A stretch of 15,516 nucleotides of DNA, taken from assembly GCA_013138555.1 (NCBI GenBank), contig WTCN01000227.1, forward strand, positions 1 through 15,516. Reading direction: 5' to 3'. The notes beneath the pieces are model-generated. The model did no database searches. It saw only the letters and a program-made list of their open reading frames with translations, and was not told the DNA's origin. Position 1 is the stretch's first letter. Each line of letters begins with the position of its first letter. The translations under genes and the position numbers were made by a program. Below are positions 1 through 8,107 of this stretch, piece by piece. The stretch comes from Methyloprofundus sp. (lineage in GTDB: Bacteria; Pseudomonadota; Gammaproteobacteria; Methylococcales; Methylomonadaceae).

Positions 1-414
1 GCATTCACATATTTCTGGAAAATGTTCTTGATAATCTGTGATCGCTATTTTTTGTTGCCGCCCAAAACCCTTGGCTCCAAGTTGCTTCCCTGGTTTTCGT
101 TGTTCTTCTGCTTCATTTTTCGGGGACTGTCTGGATATTTTATTTGGCTTGTCAGCAGGTGGGGACTCTTTTTTATCTGAAGTCGCTTCTTGCTCCTCTT
201 CAGAATCATTACTGGAATCCTTTGGAGTGTCTTTTTCCCATGGTGCTTCACTGCTTGGAGGGCGAGAACTATTATGGGAATTCTGGTTTAATCGTTCACG
301 AGCTTCTTTTAAATCTGTGAGCAATTTTATTGAAAGACACCGCAACTCCTCTTCTGATAAATTCAGAAGCTCTTCTTTGTTAAGTTGGCTTAGATCCTGA
401 TTACTTAATTGCAT
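1..414 (-). pseudogene. IS66-family transposase (TnpC-type), N-terminal part, runs off window
   Basis: Reading the minus strand from an ATG at 414 gives an uninterrupted 138-codon frame that leaves the window at position 1. The first 35 residues are helical and rich in Leu and Glu. They are followed by the motif NSHNSSRPPSS (about residues 47-57), a low-complexity Glu/Lys/Ser linker, and then RKPGKQ and GAKGFGR near residues 110-121. This order, a leucine-rich start, an NSSxPPSSxxPW box and a basic KPGxQ/GAKGxGR stretch before the zinc-binding Cys motif, is known from ISBst12-like members of the IS66 family. The window ends at a CEC that probably begins that Cys motif. The full gene would be about 450-500 codons, so whether the rest is intact cannot be judged here. 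No Shine-Dalgarno sequence is obvious before the ATG. It would move its own element and has no role in the polysaccharide genes. Confidence 0.7.
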
Positions 415-587
415 GGTCTACATAATACTTCTTGGTGTCAGAAAATTACAAGCTTTTTTAAATTAGTTGTCAAGTTTGTCGGTAGGGGTCTGAATATTTA
501 CTATGAATCTTGTCATTCACCTGAGCAGGAGCTATTCAAAGTACTTGCGAATATTGGGGGAAATCATAGCGTGGCATTTCGTACAGG
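415..587. other. Inter-IS spacer, probably the terminal region of the IS66 element
   Basis: This stretch lies between the IS66 transposase start and the ISAzo13 remnant. It has no gene that I recognise. A plus-strand reading of about 60 codons crosses it (409-591), but it overlaps the IS66 start and its product resembles no family I know. The untranslated leader and terminal repeat of the IS66 element would be expected here, though I could not identify the repeat itself. Confidence 0.3.
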
Positions 588-826
588 TTAAATTTATTTT
601 GCATGGCTACTTCTCCTCCTTACCATAGTATATACGACCCGATTGAGCGAAGCTGAGGAATACTTGAAAACCATTGGAGCGGAACACTGTTAAATTCTAT
701 CGAAACGACGCTGGAGTGGACAAAAACCATAACATGGAAAGGAGTTCACCCTGTCATTAAGTTACTGACAAACAATTAGGGGAAAAAGAACAGATAAAAA
801 AGAATTTCAGGTTATTGCTGATAGAC
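588..826 (+). pseudogene. ISAzo13-type transposase, degenerate C-terminal remnant
   Basis: Translation in the frame of the ATG at 603 gives SPPYHSIYDPIERS, a stop codon, then GILENHWSGTLLNSIET and TITWKGVHPVIKLL. This matches the C-terminal signature of ISAzo13-family transposases (PPYHSKYNPIERCWGxLExHWNG...TMTWKGxxP). The Trp codon of the CWG motif has become TGA, at 654-656. Near 770 the reading frame ends at TAG, and the rest of the C-terminus (KKEFQVIADRL, about 796-828) continues in another frame, so a frameshift has occurred. No N-terminal or catalytic part is present. This is a dead fragment. It abuts the IS66 region on the left and is cut on the right by a small inverted-repeat element. 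Confidence 0.75.
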
Positions 827-829
827 TAA

Positions 830-931
830 TACCAATCCCAGTATATTCATACTTTAACTAAAGTTTTTACGATTGTTAATTAACTTAGTATTAGGTGATA
901 GTTTAAGAGTATTTACTTGTTGGGATTGGTA
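830..931. mobile_element. 102-bp MITE-like inverted-repeat element
   Basis: The element begins TACCAATCCCA (830-840) and ends TGGGATTGGTA (921-931), a perfect 11-bp terminal inverted repeat. It is flanked on both sides by TAA (827-829 and 932-934), which fits a 3-bp target duplication. The inner sequence is AT-rich and partly symmetrical: TACTTTAACTA on the left faces GATAGTTTAAGAGTA on the right. It encodes nothing. It sits at the very end of the ISAzo13 remnant, so it probably inserted into that dead gene. The parent transposase is not identifiable from this window. Confidence 0.65.
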
Positions 932-934
932 TAA

Positions 935-1489
935 TACGCTATACCAGTCCAGATCTAAAAAATACTATATGCCCATTAAACCTCAAGGCAATTACATAGG
1001 TGGGGGATTTATTGCGAGTTACCTAACAACTGCATAATCAGAGGTTATTATATGATGAATGACGGCACACCATTTTCTAGGGATGATAAGCATATCACCC
1101 TTCTAAGCCAAAATGTGATTTAAGGGTGTTGGTATTAAACTGATTTTAATTAATGAGGGTAATTTTGAAATTTAGGGGGAAAGAGCGAGAGGGTGTTATT
1201 ATATCGCACATTGAGGAGGATACTTCTTGGGCAGCCTCCTAGGTGATTGTCAAAAAAATATGTAGTAAATTGCGCAGGATTTTTGTTTATCTCCAACGGG
1301 CGCATAGTTGCGCTATATAACTATTATTGCAACTCCGAAGAGAGACAAAAGACCAATAAGTTTATTTTTTAAACCTAAAAAATTCAAATAGTTACACTTC
1401 GTAATTAGTGAGTACCTGCTTTATAAGTCATTGATTTAATTATTTTCCCCACACTTAAAATCACACCCATCAATATAGGCACTCCTAGA
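935..1489. other. 555-bp gene-free leader upstream of the polysaccharide operon
   Basis: I see no coding gene here, only short readings of fewer than 30 codons (for example at 991 and 1054) without recognisable products. A perfect hairpin GCGCA-TAGT-TGCGC lies at 1300-1313 and overlaps two alternative inverted repeats (ATAGTT/AACTAT and AGTTGC/GCAACT), but no T-tract follows, so it is not a normal terminator. A weak sigma-70-like pair, TTGATT (1431-1436) and TTAAAA (1455-1460) with an 18-bp spacer, lies 30-60 bp before the permease start and could drive the operon. The JUMPstart/ops element common before enterobacterial O-antigen operons (core GGCGGTAG) is not present. Confidence 0.4.
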
Positions 1490-2290
1490 ATGCGCATAAA
1501 AAAATTTCTATTTGACATATACGATAAAAGAGAGCTCTTACTTGAACTAGCACAGAGAGATTTCCAAAAAAAATACATGGGTTCGTATCTAGGATTTTTT
1601 TGGGTATATCTACAACCGCTGCTATTTATATCCGTTTTGTATTTTGTATTTAGTTTTGGTTTTAAAGCAGGCGGCAGTACTAATGGGGTGCCATTTGTCG
1701 TTTTTCTTCTTACTGGAATGACTTCATGGTTTTATATTGCCGAAAATTTTTCTGCCATGACTAATGTAATTAGTAACCATTCATTTTTACTCAAAAAAGT
1801 TGACTTTCGTCTCAGCTTACTACCTATGGTAAAGTTAATGAGCTCTTTTATACCCCATGTTTTTTTTATATTGATTACGTTTATCATTGCATATATTAAT
1901 AATATCTATCCCACCTTGTATGCCCTTCAACTCGTGTATTATTATTTCTCAATGGTCGTTCTCTTAATAGGTCTGGGTTGGTTAACATCATCAACACAGA
2001 TATTTGTACCAGATGTATCCAAGATTGTTAGCTTGCTGGTTACCTTTGGCTTTTGGCTAACACCTATTTTCTGGAAGATTGATAAAGTTCCACAGGAATA
2101 TCAATGGATCGTTATGCTTAACCCCGCCGCATACATTGTTCAAGGCTATAGAGATTCTATTATCTCACATACCTGGTTTTGGGAGAGACCCTATGAAGCA
2201 CTCTATTTTTGGGGGGTTACACTCATCATTTTATTAGCAGGTATTACAATATTTAAACGTTTACGCCCTCACTTTGCAGAAGTCGTCTAA
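1490..2290 (+). CDS. wzm: O-antigen/polysaccharide ABC-2 exporter, permease (Wzm-like)
   Basis: This 266-residue protein is the membrane half of an ABC-2 exporter that would move undecaprenyl-linked polysaccharide across the inner membrane. It has the family's N-terminal amphipathic segment with RELLLELAQRDFQKKYMGSYLG (residues 14-35; key residues R23, D24, Y29, G31) and a WVYLQPLL entry to the first membrane span. Six hydrophobic spans fall at about 33-56, 66-88, 112-136, 146-169, 177-197 and 235-255. Also present are the late motif LNPAAYIVQGYRDS (210-223) and the ending RLRPHFAEVV, both typical of Wzm/TagG/KpsM-type permeases; the length is also typical. The stop codon overlaps the start of the downstream ATPase gene by one base (TAATG), so the two are coupled. 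The ribosome-binding site before the ATG is weak. KpsM-type capsule export is the alternative, but the partner's long C-terminal domain favours the Wzm class. Confidence 0.9.
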   Translation: MRIKKFLFDIYDKRELLLELAQRDFQKKYMGSYLGFFWVYLQPLLFISVLYFVFSFGFKAGGSTNGVPFVVFLLTGMTSWFYIAENFSAMTNVISNHSFLLKKVDFRLSLLPMVKLMSSFIPHVFFILITFIIAYINNIYPTLYALQLVYYYFSMVVLLIGLGWLTSSTQIFVPDVSKIVSLLVTFGFWLTPIFWKIDKVPQEYQWIVMLNPAAYIVQGYRDSIISHTWFWERPYEALYFWGVTLIILLAGITIFKRLRPHFAEVV

Positions 2291-3654
2291 TGAATACAGA
2301 AATCGCAATATCATTAAAAAAGGTATCAAAATACTATAAGCTTTATGATGACCCAAAATATAGACTAAAAGAGGCGCTCCACCCTTTTGGGAAAATATAT
2401 CATCAAAACTTCTACGCCACCAAAAATATTAATCTTGAAATAAAAAAAGGTGAAATACTTGGTATCGTAGGAAAAAATGGCTCTGGCAAATCAACGTTAC
2501 TAAAATTGATTACCAACGTATTGACCCCAGATAAAGGCTCTATCAAAGTAAGTGGAAAGATCTCTGCTCTTTTAGAGCTAGGCTCAGGTTTTAATCCTGC
2601 CTTTACGGGGCTACAAAACATTTCCTTTTATGGCATGATATTGGGCTTTTCGAAAAAGGAAATGGGTAAGAAGCTCAATGATATTATTGCTTTTGCAGAT
2701 ATTGGTGACTTTATCAATCAACCGCTTAAAACCTATTCTAGCGGCATGAAAGCTCGTTTAGCTTTTGCTGTTGCAGCTCACATTGACCCTGAGATCTTAA
2801 TTCTTGATGAAGTCCTGGCAGTTGGCGATATACACTTTAGGAGAAAGTCTTATGCAAAAATACAGGAACTTTTTGAAAGTGGTAAAACCATTATTTATGT
2901 ATCCCACAGCCTAGGGGAAGTAAATCGCTTATGTAATAGAGCCATCATGTTACATGCAGGTGAAATCTTAATGGATGGGGAGCCTAAAGTGGTTACCAAA
3001 TATTATGAAAAATACCTTTTTGCAAAAGACGAAAGTAAACAAAATATTTTAGATGAGATTAAAGATCATATACCAGAGCCCGATGATACGAAGCAGACAA
3101 GTGGTCAACCTAAATCAAACATGTCATCAGACATCCCTCAAAATACGACAAAAAACACGTCCAATGCCTTTTTAATCCCTGGTTTTGAGTCTCAAAATCC
3201 AGTGGAATATGATGATACATTCTTGAAAATTGAAGATATACATATAGAAACCATGTGTGGTAACAAGGTTAATGCCTTAGTTACCAATGAGCGCTATGTT
3301 TATTGTTATACACTCACTTTTTTAGATAACTTTTACTCTGTAGATTTCGGCATGCAGATACATAATGAAAAAGGTGTATTAATAACGGGTAGTAAACAAG
3401 AGGAAAGTCATGATTTTAAAGCGGGAGATATAGTCGAAATAAAATGGGAGTTTGATTGCTTAATGCATGAAGGAATTTACTATACCAGCACTGGTGTCAA
3501 TCACCTTGTAAACGGCAAACGTGAATACATCAATCGTATAGTAGATGCAATGATATTTAAAGTGCTTCCAGTCGAAAATTGTTGCAATGGACTTGTTTAC
3601 TTAAAACAATCTGCGCCTGATCTAATTTACCTAAATAACAAAGCAAGTATATAG
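2290..3654 (+). CDS. wzt: O-antigen/polysaccharide ABC exporter, ATP-binding subunit with C-terminal substrate-binding domain (Wzt-like)
   Basis: This 454-residue cytoplasmic ATPase powers the upstream permease. The nucleotide-binding domain (about 1-245) has Walker A GKNGSGKST (61-69), the Wzt/TagH-type signature YSSGMKARL (149-157), Walker B ILILDE (169-174) and the H-loop histidine H206. A polar linker rich in Asp, Thr and Asn (about 245-300) leads to a beta-rich C-terminal domain (about 305-440), with conserved-looking elements such as FGMQIHNEKGVLITG and GIYYTSTGV. In E. coli O8/O9a-type systems the matching Wzt domain binds the modified non-reducing end of the O-polysaccharide and so licenses export; this is family knowledge. 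The next gene begins 10 bp after the stop and starts with a methyltransferase domain, which suggests the bound end group could be methylated (inference). What this particular domain recognises cannot be read from sequence. Confidence 0.92.
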   Translation: MNTEIAISLKKVSKYYKLYDDPKYRLKEALHPFGKIYHQNFYATKNINLEIKKGEILGIVGKNGSGKSTLLKLITNVLTPDKGSIKVSGKISALLELGSGFNPAFTGLQNISFYGMILGFSKKEMGKKLNDIIAFADIGDFINQPLKTYSSGMKARLAFAVAAHIDPEILILDEVLAVGDIHFRRKSYAKIQELFESGKTIIYVSHSLGEVNRLCNRAIMLHAGEILMDGEPKVVTKYYEKYLFAKDESKQNILDEIKDHIPEPDDTKQTSGQPKSNMSSDIPQNTTKNTSNAFLIPGFESQNPVEYDDTFLKIEDIHIETMCGNKVNALVTNERYVYCYTLTFLDNFYSVDFGMQIHNEKGVLITGSKQEESHDFKAGDIVEIKWEFDCLMHEGIYYTSTGVNHLVNGKREYINRIVDAMIFKVLPVENCCNGLVYLKQSAPDLIYLNNKASI

Positions 3655-3664
3655 TGCGATACCG

Positions 3665-6600
3665 ATGAATAACGAAGAAAATACTATATTAGTAGATTTA
3701 CATGATCGAATCACAGAAGCTTACTATGGCAAGCTAGGTGATAAATTAATGCGTGAAACGCAAAAACGCATTCATTGGATTTGCAAGCAAGTCAACGGAC
3801 AAAAGATACTTGATGTCGGGTGTAGTCAAGGTATATTGCCTATTCTTCTAGGTCGAGAAGGAAAAAAAGTTACTGGTTTAGATATTAGTCAAAAGGCAAT
3901 AAACCATGCGAATGAAATATTGGTTAATGAGGAAGAAGATGTTAAAGAGAACGTAGATTTTTTACGAGCTAATTTTATGTTACAAGACTTTGGTGATGAT
4001 AAGTTTGATACCATTATTATTGCTGAAGTATTGGAGCATTTAGTTAATCCGATTGATTTTATCGAAAAATCAAAGTCTTTACTGACTGAAAAAGGCAGCC
4101 TAATCATTACTATTCCTTTTGGAATAAATGATTATATTGACCACAAACATACCTACTATTTAACTGAAATGTATCAAATGCTACATGGAGATTTTACAGT
4201 AGCAGATATCTCAATTCTCGGAAAATGGATAGGGTTTATTGCATTATACAATAAAAGTAAAAACACAACTCCATTACAGAAAATTGATATTGATGAAGTT
4301 AAAAAAATTGAAGATGCTTTTTATACGATAGAACGAGAAATTATTGATACCAATCAAAGCACCATAAAACAGCTAAATGATGCTCGATCAAAATACCGTA
4401 GTACATCCGAACAAATCACTAAGCTAAAGAATCAGGCAATTAATGAAAAGCAGAAATATGAAGATAAACTCAACGAAGCAAGGCAGAAATATCACAAAGC
4501 GAGCCATCAGATAAACCTACTCAAAGAGCAGATAAATGAGACGGAAAAAAAACACACCGAGTTACAAGCCAGAGAAAATTATTTGAATGTTGATTTAACA
4601 AAAGCAAAAAATGAAATTAGCAGCCTTAAAAAATCCTTGGAAATAGCAAAACTTTTTAAAATCAAACTGGAAAAATGTAGAACGACTGCATCGTTCCAGC
4701 TTGGACATGTATTAATCCACGAAACAGGGTCAATTAGGGATCTGATAAGTCTGCCAGGAAAAATCTGGAAAATTAAATCAAAAAAACAGTTGCCGTTTAG
4801 ACAACTTACACATAAAAAAGAACAAAAACTTACCCGTTCAAAACCTTCTGTAACTTTAAACAAAGGCTCCACTAAAAAATCCAAATCACAAAAAAACTTT
4901 ACAACCAATAAGAAAACAAAAGAACTAAAAATAGCATGCATTATGGATCCATTCACTTATGGTTCCTACTCTTATGAAGCAACTTTCCTACAACTCACCC
5001 CTAGGAACTGGAAGGAAGAGATTATTGCATTCTCACCCGACTTGCTTTTTATAGAGTCTGCCTGGCGAGGAAAAAATGAGTTATGGTGGAATACCATAGG
5101 AAAAAAATGTAATGAACTGATTGAAATTATCAATTACTGTAATAATTCTAACATCCCAACAGTGTTCTGGAATAAAGAAGACCCAGTTCATTTTAGTACC
5201 TTTATCAACACAGCGGCATTATTCGATTTTGTTTTTACGACAGATATCGATATGATCGATAAATATAAAACAGCTTTACAGCATGACAATGTTTATTTAT
5301 TACCTTTTGCTTGCCAACCAAAAGTAAATAACCCAATTGAAAAATACCCTAGAAAAGATGCTTTTTGTTTTGCTGGGGCTTATTATGTTCGTTATCCTCA
5401 CCGCATAAAAGATCTTGATGAATTTATGCTTCGGCTTCCAGAAGCGAAACCCATTGAAATTTATGATAGAAACTATGGCAAAGATGATCCAAACTATATG
5501 TTTCCTGATCAATTTAAACCGTACATCGTAGGAACCCTGCCTTTTGATGAGATAGATAAGGCATATAAGAGCTATAACTATGCTATCAACCTCAATTCAG
5601 TCAAACAATCCCAAAGCATGTTTGCTCGGCGGGTGTACGAAGTACTAGCATCAAATACAGTCACTATTAGTAATTTTTCAAGGGCGGTAAGAGTATTGTT
5701 TGGTGATTTAGTCCTTACTTCCGACAGTGGTTCTGAACTAGTCAAACGTGTAAGTGAGAAAAGTCAAGATGAAATTTTTCTCAAAAAACACAAGCTGTAT
5801 GCTTTGCGAAAAGTATTATCAGAACACACATACAAACACAGACTAGAATACCTTACTTCAAAAGTCTACGATAGAAAAGTAGAGGACTCTTCTAGCCAAA
5901 TCACTATGATTTGCTTTGTCCAAGATATAGTCGCATACGAACAATGTTTAGAAGCTTTTAATAAACAAAACTATAAGTATAAAAAACTGTTGATTGTTAC
6001 GGATCATTACAATGGTAAAAATAATTGTAATGATGTCAAAATAATAGCTTTTAATGATGCGAAAAACAAAACAATTAATGAACTTTACCCTTCTACAGAT
6101 TATATTGGAATAATAAATGCGGATGATTTTTACGGTGCAAACTACCTGACAGACCTAGCAATTACAAGTTGCTATTTTGATGGTGACGTAATTGGTAAAG
6201 GGTCTTATTACCATTGTACTGATGGTGATAACATTGCCTTACAGAATAATAATACACAATATCATATAGTCAATTCGTTACCCCTACATACGTCCATCAT
6301 AAAAAAAGAAAAACTATCTAGCCTTAAAATAATTGAAATTCAAAAAATTGCTACAAGTAATGAATTAGGCAATGTTAAATGTTTAAGTACCGATGAATTT
6401 AACTATTGTCAAAATGGTAATAAACTACCTTCAAAATTAATCGAACTTATAGAAGCGAATACAATAAAGTTTCCTGGTATATCAATGGCAGAGCTAACTA
6501 AATACTCTGAAAAAAAAGTAAACGCTCCTATCGAAAAAGAGACCGAATGTCTCTCAGGAACAACATTAGCAAAGTCTATCAATACACATAAGAATTCTGA

Positions 6601-8107
6601 GGTTTCTTTTGAGGTTAATGATGAGAGTATTAATATTAGCTCCATGCTGGCATCAGATAAGCACCAAAACATTTATAACCCTGATTTATATAATTTAAAC
6701 ACCCTTGGTTTTAGTAAACAACAGGCTATTTATCTGGATATGGGCACTGGTCTTGACGTTATGTTAATAGTGGTTTATCTGGATGAGCATAAGCAGAAGA
6801 CCTCTCATCAAAGTTTCATGCCAAACAAAAATGAAACGCTATCCATTCCAGATAATACTACATGGATTCAATTTGGGTTTAGGATCAAAGGTGCGGGAAG
6901 GGTAAATTTAACTGCTTTAGAACTGAGTCATAGAGTATTAAATCCAGCCATTATGATCGGCCAGACTGAACACCTGATTTTAACAAACCACTACCCATCA
7001 TATGATGATTTGTACCGTAATGCTTTTATTCATTCTAGAGCAAAAGCATATCAGGAACAAGGGGTTAACACTGAGATTTTCAAGTTGCGCGGTGACACTC
7101 AAGTTTCATATGATGAGTTTGAAAATATAGATGTAATCACTGGGCCCTCAAGTACCTTGCGTAACCTTTTGGACAATAATAATTACAAAAGCATATTGGT
7201 CCACTTTTTGGATGAACAAATGTGGGCGGTACTCCAAAACTATGTTGATAAAAAAAATATTTTTGTCTGGGTTCATGGGTCTGAAATTCAACCATGGCAC
7301 CGTAGAAAATTTAACTATACTACTCAGGAAGAACTAGATAAGGCAAAAAGTCTTAGTGCAAAACGAATGAAACTATGGCAACAAATATTGGAAAAACCTC
7401 ATCCAAATTTGAAACTCATTTTTGTTTCACAATATTTTGCGGAAGAAGTTCAGGAAGATCTTAAATTAACGATACCTGATGAGAACAAAGTAATTATTCA
7501 TAATTATATAAATACTGATCTCTTTGAATATGCTCCAAAAGATATAGAACAGCGTAAAAAAATATTATCCATACGTCCTTATGCAAGTCGAAATTATGCA
7601 AATGATTTAAGTGTTGAAGCCATATTGGAGTTATCAAACAAAGCGTATTTTAATGAGTTGAAATTTCACATGATAGGTGATGGTACACTCTTTGACGAGA
7701 CGCTTGAACCATTAAAAAGATTTTCTAATGTGCTTATAGAGAAGCGCTTTCTTACCCACTCAGAAATAGCAGTGTTACATAAAAAATATGGAATCTTTAT
7801 GGTTCCTACACGTGCGGATACACACGGTGTTTCAAGAGATGAGGCAATGTCATCTGGATTGATTCCCTTAACAAATGCGGTAACAGCCATTCCAGAGTTT
7901 GTTGATGAAGAATGTGGTATTTTAGCAGATGGCAATGACGCGCATGGCTTGGCAGAAGGGATTGCAAAAATCTATGAACATCCAGAACTGTTTCAAAAAA
8001 TGTCTGAATACGCAGCAAAGAGAGTACGAAAACAATGCGGGTTCGAACAAACAATAGGTAAAGAACTGGAATTATTCAGTTCAACTCATACGCAGAAAAA
8101 CACCTAG
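3665..8107 (+). CDS. Multi-domain methyltransferase / coiled-coil / CgeB-type GT / GT2-like / beta-sandwich / GT4 glycan-assembly protein
   Basis: This 1480-residue protein has several fused modules. (1) A class I SAM methyltransferase (about 45-200) has motif I ILDVGCSQG (48-56), acidic D73 in GLDIS, and FDTIIIAEVLEHL (114-126). (2) A long charged coiled coil spans about 210-335, ending in a TASFQLGH box (341-348). (3) After a Lys-rich linker comes a CgeB/DUF3880-type glycosyltransferase (about 420-735) with ESAWRGK, FWNKEDP, and FARRVYEVLASNT near the donor site. (4) A short GT2-like domain (about 745-945) keeps an NADD motif (818-821). (5) A predicted beta-sandwich spans about 975-1095. 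(6) A GT4 domain (about 1100-1470) has WVHGSE (1202-1207), HMIGDG and a GVSRDEAMSSGLIP donor-site helix. No membrane segment is visible, so it is probably cytosolic. The ATG at 3665 lies 10 bp after wzt. The order of activities and the sugars used are unknown; roles in extending and methyl-capping the exported glycan are inferred. The frame shows no internal stop. Confidence 0.85.
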   Translation: MNNEENTILVDLHDRITEAYYGKLGDKLMRETQKRIHWICKQVNGQKILDVGCSQGILPILLGREGKKVTGLDISQKAINHANEILVNEEEDVKENVDFLRANFMLQDFGDDKFDTIIIAEVLEHLVNPIDFIEKSKSLLTEKGSLIITIPFGINDYIDHKHTYYLTEMYQMLHGDFTVADISILGKWIGFIALYNKSKNTTPLQKIDIDEVKKIEDAFYTIEREIIDTNQSTIKQLNDARSKYRSTSEQITKLKNQAINEKQKYEDKLNEARQKYHKASHQINLLKEQINETEKKHTELQARENYLNVDLTKAKNEISSLKKSLEIAKLFKIKLEKCRTTASFQLGHVLIHETGSIRDLISLPGKIWKIKSKKQLPFRQLTHKKEQKLTRSKPSVTLNKGSTKKSKSQKNFTTNKKTKELKIACIMDPFTYGSYSYEATFLQLTPRNWKEEIIAFSPDLLFIESAWRGKNELWWNTIGKKCNELIEIINYCNNSNIPTVFWNKEDPVHFSTFINTAALFDFVFTTDIDMIDKYKTALQHDNVYLLPFACQPKVNNPIEKYPRKDAFCFAGAYYVRYPHRIKDLDEFMLRLPEAKPIEIYDRNYGKDDPNYMFPDQFKPYIVGTLPFDEIDKAYKSYNYAINLNSVKQSQSMFARRVYEVLASNTVTISNFSRAVRVLFGDLVLTSDSGSELVKRVSEKSQDEIFLKKHKLYALRKVLSEHTYKHRLEYLTSKVYDRKVEDSSSQITMICFVQDIVAYEQCLEAFNKQNYKYKKLLIVTDHYNGKNNCNDVKIIAFNDAKNKTINELYPSTDYIGIINADDFYGANYLTDLAITSCYFDGDVIGKGSYYHCTDGDNIALQNNNTQYHIVNSLPLHTSIIKKEKLSSLKIIEIQKIATSNELGNVKCLSTDEFNYCQNGNKLPSKLIELIEANTIKFPGISMAELTKYSEKKVNAPIEKETECLSGTTLAKSINTHKNSEVSFEVNDESINISSMLASDKHQNIYNPDLYNLNTLGFSKQQAIYLDMGTGLDVMLIVVYLDEHKQKTSHQSFMPNKNETLSIPDNTTWIQFGFRIKGAGRVNLTALELSHRVLNPAIMIGQTEHLILTNHYPSYDDLYRNAFIHSRAKAYQEQGVNTEIFKLRGDTQVSYDEFENIDVITGPSSTLRNLLDNNNYKSILVHFLDEQMWAVLQNYVDKKNIFVWVHGSEIQPWHRRKFNYTTQEELDKAKSLSAKRMKLWQQILEKPHPNLKLIFVSQYFAEEVQEDLKLTIPDENKVIIHNYINTDLFEYAPKDIEQRKKILSIRPYASRNYANDLSVEAILELSNKAYFNELKFHMIGDGTLFDETLEPLKRFSNVLIEKRFLTHSEIAVLHKKYGIFMVPTRADTHGVSRDEAMSSGLIPLTNAVTAIPEFVDEECGILADGNDAHGLAEGIAKIYEHPELFQKMSEYAAKRVRKQCGFEQTIGKELELFSSTHTQKNT

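Noticed and set aside
38..400. 120-codon plus-strand open reading at the left edge
   Set aside because: It lies opposite the IS66 transposase reading, which has clear family motifs; the plus-strand product is Ser/Phe-rich and resembles nothing.
409..591. 60-codon plus-strand open reading between the IS remnants
   Set aside because: No family resemblance, no ribosome-binding site, and it overlaps the IS66 start; treated as spacer.
1211..1242. AGGAGG/CCTCCT inverted repeat as an operator or terminator
   Set aside because: Six base pairs around a loop of about 18 bases, with no T-tract or known site; likely chance.
1300..1313. Hairpin GCGCA/TGCGC as a rho-independent terminator
   Set aside because: Only five base pairs and no following run of T.
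935..1489. JUMPstart/ops antitermination element before the O-antigen-type operon
   Set aside because: The core GGCGGTAG is absent; the nearest match is a GGGCGCATAG that does not fit.
4579..4956. 125-codon minus-strand open reading inside the giant gene
   Set aside because: It is the reverse shadow of the coiled coil and Lys-rich linker; the plus-strand frame is continuous and has domains.
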